Origin: Chlorophyllum brunneum
Lineage: Eukaryota; Basidiomycota; Agaricomycetes; Agaricales; Agaricaceae
Assembly: GCA_963576785.1 (NCBI GenBank)
Contig: OY756143.1
Location: 2,294,001 to 2,358,000, forward strand
Length of the DNA: 64,000 bases
Direction: 5' to 3'
The notes beneath the pieces are model-generated. The model saw nothing but the letters and a program-made list of their open reading frames with translations, ran no database searches and was not told the origin of the DNA. Position 1 is the first letter of the stretch, and the number at the start of each line of letters is the position of its first letter. A program made the translations under genes and the position numbers. Of the stretch, positions 1 through 12,057 are shown piece by piece.

Positions 1-1236
1 TCTTCAAGATTACGAGCTCCCGTTGTATTTGGATCGACCGCCTTTTGGATTCCAGAGCAATGAGGGAATCGAGGATTCGCCACGCAGAGTCTCGCGTGTC
101 TTCGAAGCGTGAAGTTGTCGACCCTCTTCCGACCATATCTGCCCAGTAACCTCTCTTCAGCTCATTCTCACGGGCCCCACCAACCCCCGAGTCAAGTTCG
201 GACCACATGGTAGTTGTAAGGATCACTTTAGTGAAGGTATCGTTTCCGCATAACTTTTGGAACAACTCGAGATCTCTCAATGGCGCACCAGTCATCCGAT
301 TGTCCGTAATGCGATGCAGGTAGAGCAAGCCTGAGAGCTCTATGCCTTCCTCATAGCTTCCCAGGACATCATCATCGACGAAAGCATATATGATAATCAC
401 TACGTACGTGCTCTTCAGCCACTCGGAGACGAGTTTGAGAATTTCCAAGTCTGAGAGTTCCGTATCGTCGAAACCTGGTGTGTCAACAAGAACGACCTTG
501 ACGTGGTCCATAAAAGTAGCCCTCATGGCCATAACTTTATTTGTAGATGATTGCAGACTGTGGCCAATGCCAATGTCATGGCCAAGCGCTGTCGAAATGA
601 ACTGCAATACCAGTGAGGGCCGCATTGCTGCTGCGGATAGAGTATGACGTTACGGTGCTTTTCCCTGCTCCAGTCGGGCCCATGATACTAGCAAACCAGA
701 ATCAGAGCGGGTAAATTCTGAGACGTGTCACCAAAGCTCACGCGATAATGATATCGTCTGGATCGAGTTCATCTTTATGCACATTTTCAACGGTCAATAT
801 TTCTAATTCTATGCGAGGCCCGATGGGTTTTGAGCTCGTCGGTTCATTCACAGCGTTCGGCGAAAACTCTCTGGAAGGCTTGCCTCCAAACCGGCTCCGA
901 GTCTAGAAACACATTGGGTTAGGGTCCAGAGCTGATGGAAGTGCTCGATACCGGAATCACAAGCGCTGAATAAGCGTTCCTGGAATTTGTAGACAGCTTT
1001 CCGCTTGATCCTTGACGAGATATACTATTTGAGGCAGAAGATGAAGTTTTAGGATGAAAATTGGTCGGGGAGAGATGCTCGCATACCGTATGGATGTAGG
1101 CATTGTGTTCATTATTCTGGCGAAGCAACGTTAATGAGAAGGCACTAGTCTCTGGGTTGGATCCCAGGGTCTTGTGGTGGGCGGCTGCCATGAGGCTGAA
1201 GAGATCCGCGCCCGGGTTGGCGCTTATCGATGCCAT
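1..1236 (-). CDS. P-loop GTPase (AIG1/Septin-like G domain), copy 1, 3' end outside window
   Basis: Minus-strand gene reconstructed from six exon pieces. The start MASISANPG is at 1236; an exon reading TRSRFGGKPS ends in DPDDIII before an intron of about 55 bases; next comes Walker A GPTGAGKST, cut by an intron directly after the Thr; then FISTALGHD, the switch-II-like VVLVDTPGFDD (G3, DxxG), and LYLHRITDNRM, a signature shared by all copies in this window. TTTMW occupies the place of the TTNWD seen in copy 3. The frame stays open to base 1, so the C-terminus is missing. Family knowledge: such fungal P-loop proteins bind GTP, and their cellular role is unknown. The first intron (about 51 bases, roughly 902-953) is my own choice of splice sites. 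A decayed kinase tail lies just upstream, the same order as kinase then GTPase near 31.3 kb. Confidence 0.8.
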
Positions 1237-1639
1237 TTGTTCCGCACAATCATTAATCAGGTTTGATCTTCAGTTCAAGATTGAATATTCAGAATTCAGT
1301 GCCGGCGCTCAGTGTGGGCCTTGCTGAGTGCTGAATAAATCGTTTAAGCATTTCGAACGTGGGACTTGATTAGTAGGGTAACAATCCGATGTGTTCTACA
1401 TATCACACAAACACTACAGCCATAGGGAGACACACACCCCTTTCGGTCCGCACGATGAGTCGTTGTTGCAAGGTCAATAGGATATCCCCACCACCCCCAG
1501 TAAGTTACGATTAACCGAATTCGAAACCAAGTCATCTACGCCAGTTAGCATGACTGTTTTTGGACCGGATGAACCGTTAGTCGTGCCAAATACCGCTGTA
1601 GAAATTCCTCACTCGAAGCAGAACATCATGGACACGTCC
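1237..1639. other. Intergenic, decayed duplicate of 18.69-18.95 kb
   Basis: No gene seen. Parts resemble the sequence following the second kinase copy: a stretch near 1390 (gtgttctacatatcacac) parallels one near 18715 (gtgatctacacattacaa). The duplication therefore extended beyond the kinase reading frame. Confidence 0.4.
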
Positions 1640-2060
1640 ATAGTCAATTTCGGCACCCGACTCCGCCCTCATTGCCTGCCAGAGGATAGATGTCCCCTTG
1701 ACCGAAACAGGTGGACATTCATCCGGAACAGCAGATTGGCGATAAGACGTTGAACTTCTTTACATCCAGGTCTATTTTGAGGAGTATAATCCCAGCACTG
1801 TGTCATTAGACTCCATATCTTGTCATTATTGTCTTCTGCGTGGGCCTGATCGGAATCTTGTCCCGCCATAATGCCAATACCACTTGGGAATCTGAATATT
1901 GATAAAACGGAACTCTGCCCGTAAGAATATGGCGTTGTTAGCGGCAGGAGTAAGACCGGAGTCAGAGAAGGCCTCACTTCGTAGCACAAACCACTGAAAG
2001 ACCACTTATCTTATGATAGCTGGATTAAGGAATCCAGAGCAGCCCACTGATATACAGTTT
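1640..2060 (-). pseudogene. Decayed C-terminal tail of a TKL-like protein kinase (copy 1)
   Basis: On the minus strand the sequence reads KWSFSGLCYEV, then an intron with GT..AG ends, then KIWSLMTQCWDYTPQNRP. This matches the DVWSFGCLCYEV and RIWGLMVDCWDYEPHRRP blocks (kinase subdomains IX and XI) of the kinase at 31.4-32.9 kb, and more closely the copy at 19.0-19.5 kb, with which DNA similarity is visible base by base. Everything N-terminal (glycine loop, HGDLKA, DFG) is missing, because solo LTR and copia sequence begins a few dozen bases upstream. A TAA-like stop also interrupts the frame before KWSF. The copy is almost certainly dead. Confidence 0.75.
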
Positions 2061-2111
2061 GAGGACTCATCATAACCCTTGTAACTCTTCTTGTACACTC
2101 GACCGTGTTCC

Positions 2112-2682
2112 TGTTGAGGAAACGACCATAACGAGTTGTTTGCTGGGGGTAGTAGTAAATATAGTGGGAGAGAACGTAAGGTCTACTCACCGAGATAATA
2201 AGCTTCTATCTGATACCTGTAGAAAGGTAATTTGGATAGACAGATATTATTGATAAACCGGTTGATGTCAGAGTCGTAGAGATCAAAGTCGATTAAATCG
2301 ATTGAGGTGTTGTACTCAAAGAGATAGGCAATGATGAAGAGGTTGTTCGATTGAACAAGATGCAGAATTAGGTCTGCTACATGGGGTTTATATACATATT
2401 GTAACATAGGCGAGTCATACTACATAAAATACTGGAAAAGCATGGATTGTTCCTTATGACTCCCTTTAACTACAGCATAGTGCCTGCAGAGTACTGCGGA
2501 ACGTAGTATCTAGTCATTGGTACTGTGTAGAATAATCTACCAAGTACTTATGACTCTCATCATATGCAGAGCAACTCATAGGAAGTTACTATGGTATGAA
2601 GTTACTGGAAAGTAACAGATCAGTCTATTATTATCATAATGACTTCATAGTCTATTTCTAGAATATGTCCGAAACTTCAACA
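2112..2682 (-). repeat. Solo LTR of copia family B with 5-bp target duplication
   Basis: 571 bases, reverse complement of the 571-base LTR at 15737-16307; ends TGTTGA..TCAACA. It is flanked on both sides by GTTCC (2107-2111 and 2683-2687), a perfect 5-bp target-site duplication, and no internal element sequence adjoins it. This is the hallmark of LTR-LTR recombination. A TATA-like tatataaac lies in its middle in LTR orientation. Confidence 0.92.
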
Positions 2683-2744
2683 GTTCCCTCATTATGAACC
2701 ATATCTACTAGTATGCACAGGAAGTAGGTTGTTCCAGTGTCCTG

Positions 2745-3949
2745 TGTTGAACAGCACAGTATTATGCAGTAGCAGATGGATAATCTGACTTACTGATAAG
2801 CTAGTTAGTAGGACAGTGAAGTACTAGTAAGAGTTACTGAGAGTTGAATAAAGCAAGATAGAAATCAAGTAGATTGTCTAAAGAAACATAAGGGAATACA
2901 TGCTGCTTATATACTAGATGTCTAGGTTGCAAACCCTAAGACCTATGAGTAATAATGAGGCATAATGAGTCAGTAATGACTACCGAGTCCCTTGAAACAC
3001 TGCAATTGCTCAGTGGTGTCCAGTAGCATAATTAAAGTACAGAGTATCAGTTAGCTCATGAAATATATGAGGTAATGGTGCATAATGTGAGTTAGAGGGC
3101 ACAGCCTCAATGACAAATATTATATGAATAATACTGAAGAGCTATGGTGCAGGTCAGCTAGATACTGCTACTTTTGTGCAGTGGCCATCTTGGCTGGAAC
3201 CTGGTCCCAAAAATAAATAAATTAAAATTAAAATTAAAATTAAAATACCCAGACTGCCAGATTTAGCATGTAACATTCAACAATCTTCAGTTCTTCTCTT
3301 TCGACTTGACATATTCATAATGTAAAATTTTCTTTGAAAATACATCTCATATACTCCTATTCTCGAGACAATGGGCCATTAGAAAGGCTGGAGGCTGTGC
3401 TCAGTAGCATATACATGACAATTCCAACATACTCACCAATTAGCCAAATTCTCAACATCTGACTCCAAAATTGAGATCCATATGCCACTTGCACTTGCCT
3501 CAGTCAACATATTACTCATTTGAAAATGGCATAACCATATTTTTTGTTGGTTGGATGTAGTGGATTATCAGCTTGTGATGCCCAATTTTATGTTCAAGCC
3601 TTCAGCTCATGGAAATATGCATCATATTTTCAGATTCCAGACTATGTTGCAGAAAGCTTACATTGATTAGATTAGCCATATTTGGAACTACTGTCCATAT
3701 TAGGACTGTGCTTATGTAACTTGGCCAACTATTCTCAGGATCCAAAACAATATCTCCATTATTTTTGGTCTAAATAAAATTTCCTCTGTACAATTGACAC
3801 AGCTTGCCAAATGGAGTCTTTCTACCAAAGGGTTAAGGAATTGGGTAAAAACTCTCAGCGTCACTTGCATTTGCACAAAAGTAGCAGTGTTTAGGTGACC
3901 TGCACTATAGTTATATGGAATGCAGCTATAGTAAGTGCAAATGACAACA
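2745..3949 (-). repeat. Left LTR of copia A (3' LTR in element orientation), interrupted by a MITE
   Basis: Bases 2745-3144 plus 3908-3949 match 17913-18355 as a direct repeat of about 440 bases, apart from the 763-base insertion described separately. In element orientation it begins TGTTGTCATTTGC and ends GTTCAACA. The purine run ctaggaggag (element strand) directly precedes it, as expected for a polypurine tract. No matching target duplication was found outside the two copies (tcctg left, gttac right). Confidence 0.85.
3145..3907. mobile_element. Non-autonomous TIR element (MITE-like), 763 bp, TA target duplication
   Basis: The second LTR copy at 18.3 kb lacks this stretch, giving an empty-site comparison: gaagagcTAgtcatatgg (empty) against gaagagcTA[insert]TAgttatatgg. 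The ends are inverted repeats of about 39 bases with about five mismatches; the 5' end starts TGGTGCAGGTCA and the complement of the 3' end starts TAGTGCAGGTCA, and both continue to ACTGCTACTTTTGTGCA. A TA duplication plus TIRs fits a Tc1/mariner-type (Stowaway-like) origin. No transposase ORF is present. It contains a short AT-rich tandem run (attaaaatta units) near 3216-3246. Confidence 0.85.
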
Positions 3950-5930
3950 CTCCTCCTAGCTCAAAGTGTGATATGAATCAAGCACTGAACTGAATAGGTA
4001 AATAATTGCGATATCATTGGAATTTAATAGTATCCAGACTTTTCATGCAAATGTCAGTGGGGTTCTTCTCAGACTCTACATAAAATAGTTCTATTTTGCC
4101 TGTCTCAACAAGTTCATGGATGAAATGCCAGTGAATCACAATATGTTGAGACCAATGTTCAATGACTGGGTTGGAAGCCCAGAAGGTCAGTCTTAGATTG
4201 TCACATATAAGATGTAGAGTAGGCTGCTCAAACCCAATCTTACCTAGCAGCTGATAAATCCAAATCAGTTGATAAGATGTCTTGCACATGGCAACATACT
4301 CAGCTTCTGTGGTTGACAGTGCTGTGGTAGCTTGTCAGCAACTTAACCAGGAAACTAGTTTGTTGGCAAACAAGACTAGATTGCTGGAAGTAGACTTATG
4401 TGTAACAAGACATCCTGCAAAGTCAGAATTGGAGAAGTCTTGAATGGACTTCTTTGATTGCCTGTAAAGACAAGGTGATAGCTTCATGTGCTCAGAAGGT
4501 AGCGGCACAAGTATAAACTATGCTTGTAATGTTCTTCTAATAGACTAGCCATCTGCTAACTGAGTTTCACAATAGCATAAGTGATATCAGGTCATGAGCT
4601 GATCATGAGATATATCAGGGATCTAATAAGCTGTTGGTACTTCTGGCAGAACTCAGGGTCAACAGTACCTTTGTAGGGCAGGAAGGCACATCCTACCAGA
4701 AGAGGTGTTTGAGTCAGCCTTGTGGTGACACCAAATTTAGCAAGAACCTTATCAAGATATGAAATCTGATCAATATAGATCTGTTTGTTCTTGTAGTCCT
4801 GTAAGATAGTCATGCTGAGAAATTCAGTTATTTCTCCAAGGTCATGACATTTCTATCATTTCATGAAGTTTTTCTTCATTTGGTAATAGAAGGGGTACTT
4901 CTTGCCTATGAAGACAACATTGTTGACATAGATGAGGGTGATCATAATCAAGCCAGTCTTCAGACAGCAATTATAGTATACTCCAGCATTGGATAGAGAT
5001 TGCTTAAAGCCCATAGCAAGTAGTGACTTTGTTATTATACACCACCAAGCTAAGCTAGCTTGCTTAAGGCTGTACAATGCTTTTCATAACCTCTACACTT
5101 TATTGTGTCCAAGTGTAAATCCTTCCAGTTGTTCCATGAAGATCTCTTCATCCAGATTGCTATATAAATAGGTGGTTTTTATGTCAACACTTTTGATCTC
5201 CCAGTCTTTGACTGCTGCTAAAGAGAATAGGAGATGAGAAGTTTTGTAGCAGACAACTGGAGAGAAAAGCTTGTTATAGTCAAGATTTTCCTTCTGTGAG
5301 AAACCTTTTGCCACTAGTTGAGCATGGTAATAACTGTCTAACTTAGTGTTAAAGATCTATCTGTTTTTGACAACATTAATACCTTTGGTAGAGTAGTCTA
5401 CTAACTTGTACACATTGTGTTTTCTGAGTGTATCAAGCTCCTCAAGGCATGCCTTAAGCCATTTGTCACACTCAGAAGCAGGCAACTTGGCAAGGTCCCT
5501 AAACTGGACTGGCTGAGGCAATGGAGAGGTTGCACTGGCCTTAGAGAGACAGTAATGGATTAACTCCATACCACCTTTGTAAATTAATTAGCAAAGTTCT
5601 TCTTCACTTAGCTTAAGTATAGGTGAATTAATATCAATGTTCTGCTCATGTGCTGGCAGGGGAGGTTGTAGCCATTCAGATGCATACTCATTTTCTCCTA
5701 GAATGTGATCACCAAGACCTGGGAGGGCATTATGTTGGTAAGAATTCTATTGTCCTGGTCTAGGCTAACTAAAAGGCTTGTACCTTTCATAGTCTCTAAG
5801 AATATCCTTCAGGTGTTGGCGGTTACCATAGACATTTCCTTTTCTTCATAGAACCTGAAGGGTAGTTTGATCACAAAGTTTTCTCAGTACCTCAATATCC
5901 AAATAAGAAATAAAGATCCTTTATGGAATG
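3950..5930 (-). pseudogene. Copia A pol remnant: reverse transcriptase and RNase H
   Basis: Minus-strand Ty1/copia pol, broken by many stops. Recognisable blocks in order from the element's 5' side: RDLAKLPASECDKWLKACLEE and NVVKNR (5357-5569), LVAKGFSQKENLDYNKLFSPV (around 5093-5314), YSLKQASLAWW (around 5050-5077), the polymerase box reading YVNN in place of YVDD (about 4925), then DQISYLDKVLAKFGV and PEFCQKYQQLIRSLIYLMI (4592-4813), and the RNase H tail with HWHFIHELVETGKIELF (4014-4289). Integrase sequence is absent on this side; the element is cut at 5930 by the chromovirus LTR. The replaced catalytic aspartates and stops make it inactive. Confidence 0.85.
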
Positions 5931-6234
5931 TGTTATGAACTATAGATAAGCAGTACATTTCTATTATGAGTCCATCACATTCATCATTCTTATGTAGCCA
6001 TTTCACCCCCTTGTTTCATCCCTTAAGGCTGTTCTCTTCTTGACTCATTCTATTCATCTGTATGACTCCTTTACTCCATTCCCTTATTATTAGCAATCAC
6101 TACTAGTATATAAAGTGTAGTAATACTTGATGTATTCCTTACACTTTACCAATTGTATCATCTCTTACTCTTTCTCTACTTTCTTATCTTTATCCAAAGA
6201 CTTGCTATCTGAGTTGTAGACTAAGGTTGTAACA
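5931..6234 (+). repeat. 5' LTR of the chromovirus
   Basis: Starts TGTTATGAACTATAGATA and ends GTTGTAACA; matches 12058-12341 with scattered substitutions and small indels, including extra sequence near 5955-5990. TATA-like tatataaag occurs near 6110. The divergence between the two LTRs points to an insertion that is not recent. Confidence 0.9.
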
Positions 6235-6439
6235 TTTGGTAAAGTGTCATTTGACTTACCTTGCAACAGAGGTACCACTATTCATAGCTAGGCTTGGAAT
6301 AATAGCCTCCAACCAGAATGACAGTATATGAGCAGCAGTAGCTCATCAAGAACACCAAGAAGACCAAGAGCTCTGAGACCAACAGACATCTAGGGATCAC
6401 CTGTAACCACCGGATCCAAATGATGAACAGAACCAGATA

Positions 6440-7560
6440 TCTCTGAAGGCCTTAAACAGTAGAAATCCAACCACAGTGTAGACAAAGACACAGCTCTTTT
6501 CGAGACCCTATTTAATACAGATGTTGCCAAGACCACATTTGACATAGAAGTCACCAAGACCCCATTCAATACAGAAATCACCGAAGCCACATCTGACATA
6601 AAAGTTTTCGAGACCTACAAATACAGAGAATCCGAAATATCCAACATAGAAGTCACCGAAACCCACGAGAACAAACATAGTGAATTAGAGTCAGAATCCG
6701 AAATAGCTGACAAAATCAATTTCCCAAAGAACCTAGCCCCAGAACCAGGGTACTTCAATAGAGATAGAACTAAGTTTGATGATTGGTGGAGAGTGATGTC
6801 CTTATGGACACTCTTCAACAAGATCGAAGATAACAAACAGAGGATAATTGGAGTACTAGCACAAATGAAAGGAGGACTAGCAGGACCCTATGCCAATGCC
6901 AAGTTACAAATGATTCAAGACAAGAAAACACTGGCATTTGATGATTTCACAAAGGAGATGGTAGCTACCTTTTCCTTGGGGAACAGGAAAGCAATAGCAG
7001 AAGGGGAAATCGAGTTGTTCAAACAGGGAAAAAGGAACACTATGGACTTCTTAATAGAGTTCAAAGCATTAAAGACCCAAGCAGGAACAGATGATGTACA
7101 CGTCATATTCCTCCTCAAACAACACACTAGAGCAGACATTATTCGAACCATTGTAGGCTATTTGGCAGCCTCAATCCCAAACACATACGGCAAATGGAGA
7201 AACACAATCCTTGTGGTAGGACAAGGATACAAAACAACAGACATCACCTGAGGAGACATCAGAACAAACATGGGAGTCACATATGGAGGTGGAGGACAAC
7301 TAATGGAGATTGGTAGACAAAGGGCTAACACCAATCAGAACAGTAAACCAAGGTGTTTCAACTGCAACCTATATGGGCATATTGCCAAATATTGCCACAA
7401 GAAAACAAAGGTCACATACACCAAAATAATGTGTTATAATTGTGGCAAACAAGGACATATCTTGAAGAACTGTAGAACACCAAAGAAAGCGCACATCAGA
7501 GAAGTCACCAAGGGGATAGAAGAAGAAGCAAAAGAGGATTTTGTCGAAGGCTCCGAGTAG
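6440..7560 (+). pseudogene. Chromovirus gag with two CCHC zinc knuckles
   Basis: Open plus-strand frame from about 6484 (TALFETLFNTDVAKT, a Thr-rich stretch with degenerate repeats such as FNTEITEATSDI), through the capsid-like core (FNRDRTKFDDWWRVM, then GGLAGPYANAKLQMI and TMDFLIEFKALKTQ), to a nucleocapsid with CFNCNLYGHIAKYC and CYNCGKQGHILKNC, both CX2CX4HX4C. One in-frame TGA near 7249 separates core and knuckles, and the frame ends at 7560. Gag packages element RNA into particles. The start codon is not defined, because stops lie just upstream of 6484. Confidence 0.85.
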
Positions 7561-10500
7561 GCACAAACTTGCAAGCCTAGAAACCTAGAGTCCCTGTTTT
7601 ACTTCACAATAGACAATATGTGATTCTACAGAAATGGAACTCAATGTGCAAACTTCTCCTTGACTCAATAATTAGAACAAAGAAAGGACCCAAACAAATC
7701 ACCACACTGGTAGATTTGGGATGTACCCATACATGTATAGTACAAAGAATAGTAGAAGAAGAACAAATCACAACCAAACCCCTAGAAACCCTAATATGAG
7801 TAATCAATGCCGACAGAACCGAGAATAAGAAGGGAGAAATAACAGATACGGCACAACTGGTATTAAGCAATGGCAAACACATGGAAGAAATTGAAGCAAT
7901 GGTAATATAACTGGAGAGCACGGACCTATATCTCAGACACAACTGGCTAGTCAAGTACAACCCAGAAATTGATTGGACAAACAACATAATACACTTTAAT
8001 AGATGTCCAAAGGATTGCACCACCTGCCACAACGATATACAGTTCAGCAAAAGAATACGCACAGTAAAAGAACACATAGAGGAAAAAAAAACCAATCAAA
8101 CAAACCCAGAAGACCTACCAACATACCTACAGCAATATATGCACCTGTTTAACAAGAAGAACTTTGACAAACTACCAGAACATACGATATGGGACCATGA
8201 AATAAACTTGACAGAAGACGCACCACCGGTATTACAGTCCAAGGTTTATCCAATGACATTAATAGAGAAACAAGAACTGCAGAAATTCCTCGACAAAAAT
8301 ATCACCTCAGGACAAATTTGACCATCACAATCCCCCTACGCCACCTCATGCTTCTTCATACCCAAAAAAGATGGAACCAAATGACTAGTACAAGACTACA
8401 AAAAGCTAAACAAACACATAATCAAAGATAAAACACTATTTCCACTTATAAGCGAAGTTATTGACAAACTCAAGGATGCGAAAGTTTTTAACAAACTTGA
8501 CATCATCTGGGGATACAACAACATGAGGATAAGAGAAGGCAATGAATGGAAAGCAGCATTTGTAACGAATAATGGACTATTTGAACTAACAGTCATGTTC
8601 TTTGGAATGAGTAACTCACTAGCAACATTCCAAAGGATAATGAACATGGTCTTTCGAGAAATGGTACATGAAGGAGCAGTCGTCAACTATATGGATGACT
8701 TTATTATCCCTGGAACCACACAACAGGAACTTGAAGACAGGACAAAACAATTTCTTGACATCGCAGCAAAATACCAACTGTACTTCAAAAGATCGAAATG
8801 CACATTTGATGCAAAAGAGATACCTATATTAGGATTTGTGGTAGGACAAGGCAGCATTAAAATGGAGGAGGAGAAGGTAAAAGAAGTGAAAGAACGGCCA
8901 ATACCCAAATCCCTAAAAGACATTGAGAAATTCCTAGGATTTGCAAACTTCTACCAACAATTCATTCATGACTTCAGCAACATAGCAGTCCTGCTACACA
9001 AACTGAAGAAAAAGGACATACAATGGGAATGGATAGAACAACAACAGCAAGCCTTCAAAAGAATTAAAGAAAAGATCACAAGTGAACTGGTACTAGGAAT
9101 GCCACAAGACAAGGGGCAATACAGAGTAGAAGTGGATGCATCAGGATATAGAGTAGGAGTGGTACTATTGCAAAAACAAGAAGAAAACTGGCACCCAATT
9201 GCATTCCATTCAAGAACAAGGACACCCGCAGAACAAAACTATCAGATCTATGATAAAGAGTTACTCGCCATTCGAGAAGCAATCAAGACCTGGAGACAAT
9301 ATCTACTCGATGCAGATGAACCATTCGAAATATGGACCGATCACAAAAACCTGGAATATTTCCGAAAACCACAGCAACTCACAGGATGTCAAGCGAGGTG
9401 GCAGATGGAGCTACAAGAATACCACTACACACTGAAACATATCCCCAGAAAAACTAACACGAAGGCTGATGTCTTGTCAAGACTAACAAAAAAGGACACT
9501 ACTCGAGAGAACACCGACATCACCTTACTACCCGACCACTTATTCGATGACAGCATGATTACCACAATCCAACAAATTTGGGAAATTTCAGGAGAAGAAG
9601 ATTTGAAACACCAACTACGAAAGGAGACAAGAAAGGAAACACAGTGGCTAAAAGAAAAAGAGAAGCGACCAAAGGAGATATGGAAAACAGATGGAGTACC
9701 GATGTTCGAAGGAAGAATATATGTCCCACCCAACAACCAAATATGACAAGAAATACTACAACAACACCATGACAAAACTGATGTAGGACATCCAGGACAA
9801 CATCGAATGATTGAACTCCTTAAATGGAGTTATTGGTGGCCCCAGATATGCAACAACGTCAAACGATATATCAGGGGATGTGAAGCATGCCAACAAAACA
9901 AAATACTCCAAATAAGACCGACAACACATCTCCATCCACTAATAACACCAGCAGAACCTTGGGAGGAGATATCAATCAACATAATAAGACCGCTACCCGA
10001 GTCAGAAGGATATGATACAATACTTGTCATAGTCAATTGTTTCAGCAAAATGATCAGATTACATGCAGTCAACACCACCTTAACATCTGAGGAGCTAGAA
10101 GATATCTATCGAGATGACATATGGAGAACACACGGAATACCTCGAAGAATTATCAGTGACAGAGGCCCATAATTCGCGTCCAAATTCATGGCAGAACTAT
10201 GCCGAGCAACAGGAACCCAGTGAAACTTATCCACGGCATACCATCCACAAACTGACAGTCAAACAGAGCGCATCAACCAGGAGGTTGAAACATACCTCAG
10301 AAACATAATAAACCATGCTCAAGACAATTGGAAAAAATGGCTAGCCACAGCAGAATTCCAATACAACAATAGAACCCACACAGCCACCGGATATTCACCA
10401 TTCAAAATAGTTTATGGACAATACCCTTGGAAAGGAGATATACCACTAAAGCACCTACAATCATGGAACAAATACAGGAGTTACAAAATATGCGACAAAA

Positions 10501-11038
10501 ACCAACAAAAATATTACAACACAGTCAGGAACAAATGGGGAAATACAACAGCACTAAGCCAGAACACGAATATGCCCCAGGAGAACAAGTTTGGCTCAAA
10601 GCAAGTAATATCAGGACAATGAGACCAACCAAAAAGCTAGATCACAAATAATATAGACCATTCAGGATAAAAACAAAAATAGGCAAAACAAGCTACCAAT
10701 TGGAATTACCTGAAACATGGGCAATACACGATGTGTTTAACAGCAGACTCCTCTCTCCCTATCGAAAACCTGAGTTTGACAGCCAGTGCACCCCACTACC
10801 ACTGATGCCCAAGATTATTCATGAGGAAGAGTAATATGAGGTAGACGAAATCCGAGGACATCACAAAAGAGGACGACGAAATCAATTCCTAGTACACTGG
10901 AAAGGGTATACCTCCAAAGAAGACACATGGGAGAATGAGTCAGAGTTAGGAAACGCTAAGGAGGCAGTTCAAGAATTTTTAGACAAGATTTCGAGGATGA
11001 AACCTATAAAAAAGGGGGGTAAAAAGCGACAATTATGA
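7561..11038 (+). pseudogene. Chromovirus pol: protease, RT, RNase H, integrase, chromodomain
   Basis: Domains in order: aspartic protease (TTLVDLGCTHTC near 7708, where DSG is expected and Ser is now Leu); reverse transcriptase (YATSCFFIPKKDGTK, then NKLDIIWGYNNMRI, and the intact catalytic NYMDDFI near 8688); RNase H (YRVEVDASGYRVGVVL and IWTDHKNLEYF); integrase with the HHCC zinc finger (HPGQHRM, then CEACQQNK) and DDE core (IISDRGP near 10158, STAYHPQTDSQTERINQEVE near 10230); and a chromodomain (YEVDEIRGHHKRGRRNQFLV, WKGYTSKEDTWE, 10836-10960). The chromodomain is family evidence for targeting to heterochromatin. In-frame stops occur at about 7578, 7797, 7908, 8320, 8383, 9744, 10170 and 10222, plus an apparent frame change near 10.45 kb. 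Confidence 0.9.
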
Positions 11039-11075
11039 ACAACAAACCCTGTGTTACAAGAGATCACTACACTCG

Positions 11076-12014
11076 ATGCACCTCACACTGTATCCATTGT
11101 ACTCTAAACTTCACCAATTACCTTCACAACATGCCATGCATGCCGAATGCAAACCCACCCCTTTCCCAGCCAATGACACAGAATTTGATCAAGAACTCAA
11201 CAACCTCCTTGATGCCCAATCCACCGAAGAACAAATCGAACACTATACTGCTACAACCAAAGGACTCACATACATCGCCCATGCCATCAATAATCTCCAA
11301 ATCCAAGCCAAAGCCCTGAGCTGCATTCTATTTGTCACTACTACCAGAGCCCTTCCCGCCGCTATGTCAACTGGGAAACATGAACTTATGAAGGAGTTAT
11401 TAGACAAAGCAGCCACTGACCTCAATGTATTAGTACACTCTGATGCAAAGAAATGCATCCAAAGTACCTTAATCATGACAGGCAAAAGACTCAATCACCT
11501 TACCAACTCGAGTGACAATCCCACCTACAGACTTGCACAGAGACTAATGGACCTTGACTCATACATCCCCACTACCTTACCTGACAAGCTGCCCTACCAC
11601 AAAGACGATGAACAGGACTGGTTAGACAAAGGAATGGAGAGAATCGACAAATCGGTCCCAGACCACCTAATGGAACTGGATATGTGAGATAAAGTAGACC
11701 ACCTCCTTATTCAACTGCCTGATATGGACCTACTACCTAAACCAACGATATTCAACCCACCCCCATCTTATCTTATACTCAAAGATGGAGGACAGTTCGA
11801 AGAAAACTATTGGGAAGAGATAATACACAACCTCATCACAGCCAAAACAAACAATACTGCTACATTCAAAGGATGCACCATAGCCCTCTTCAGAGGAGGC
11901 CAAGACCACGCCCCCTTTTGGATTGGATGTTGATGCAAATCAGGAACCCCAATGATTGGCCCTACCAAACGTCAACTTATCAATGCCTTACACAAAGAAC
12001 AAGATGACAAGTAA
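11076..12014 (+). pseudogene. Extra ORF downstream of the chromodomain in the chromovirus
   Basis: A single plus-strand frame of about 312 codons begins at ATG 11076 (MHLTLYPLYSKLHQ) and ends TAA at 12012-12014, just before the polypurine tract. Two in-frame TGA codons interrupt it (after ELDM near 11686 and after FWIGC near 11932). The predicted product is largely alpha-helical and acidic in places (DTEFDQELNNLLDAQSTEEQ). I do not recognise a domain. Standard chromoviruses end at integrase or chromodomain, so this is an accessory 3' ORF in the position where errantiviruses carry env. It has no signal peptide or membrane segment, so an envelope role is not supported. Confidence 0.6.
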
Positions 12015-12057
12015 ACTATGATATTTCATGGGGTCATGAAAGTAAAAAGGGAGGTAT

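Noticed and set aside
11076..12014. Reading the chromovirus 3' ORF as an envelope gene
   Set aside because: No signal peptide, transmembrane segment or cleavage site is visible.
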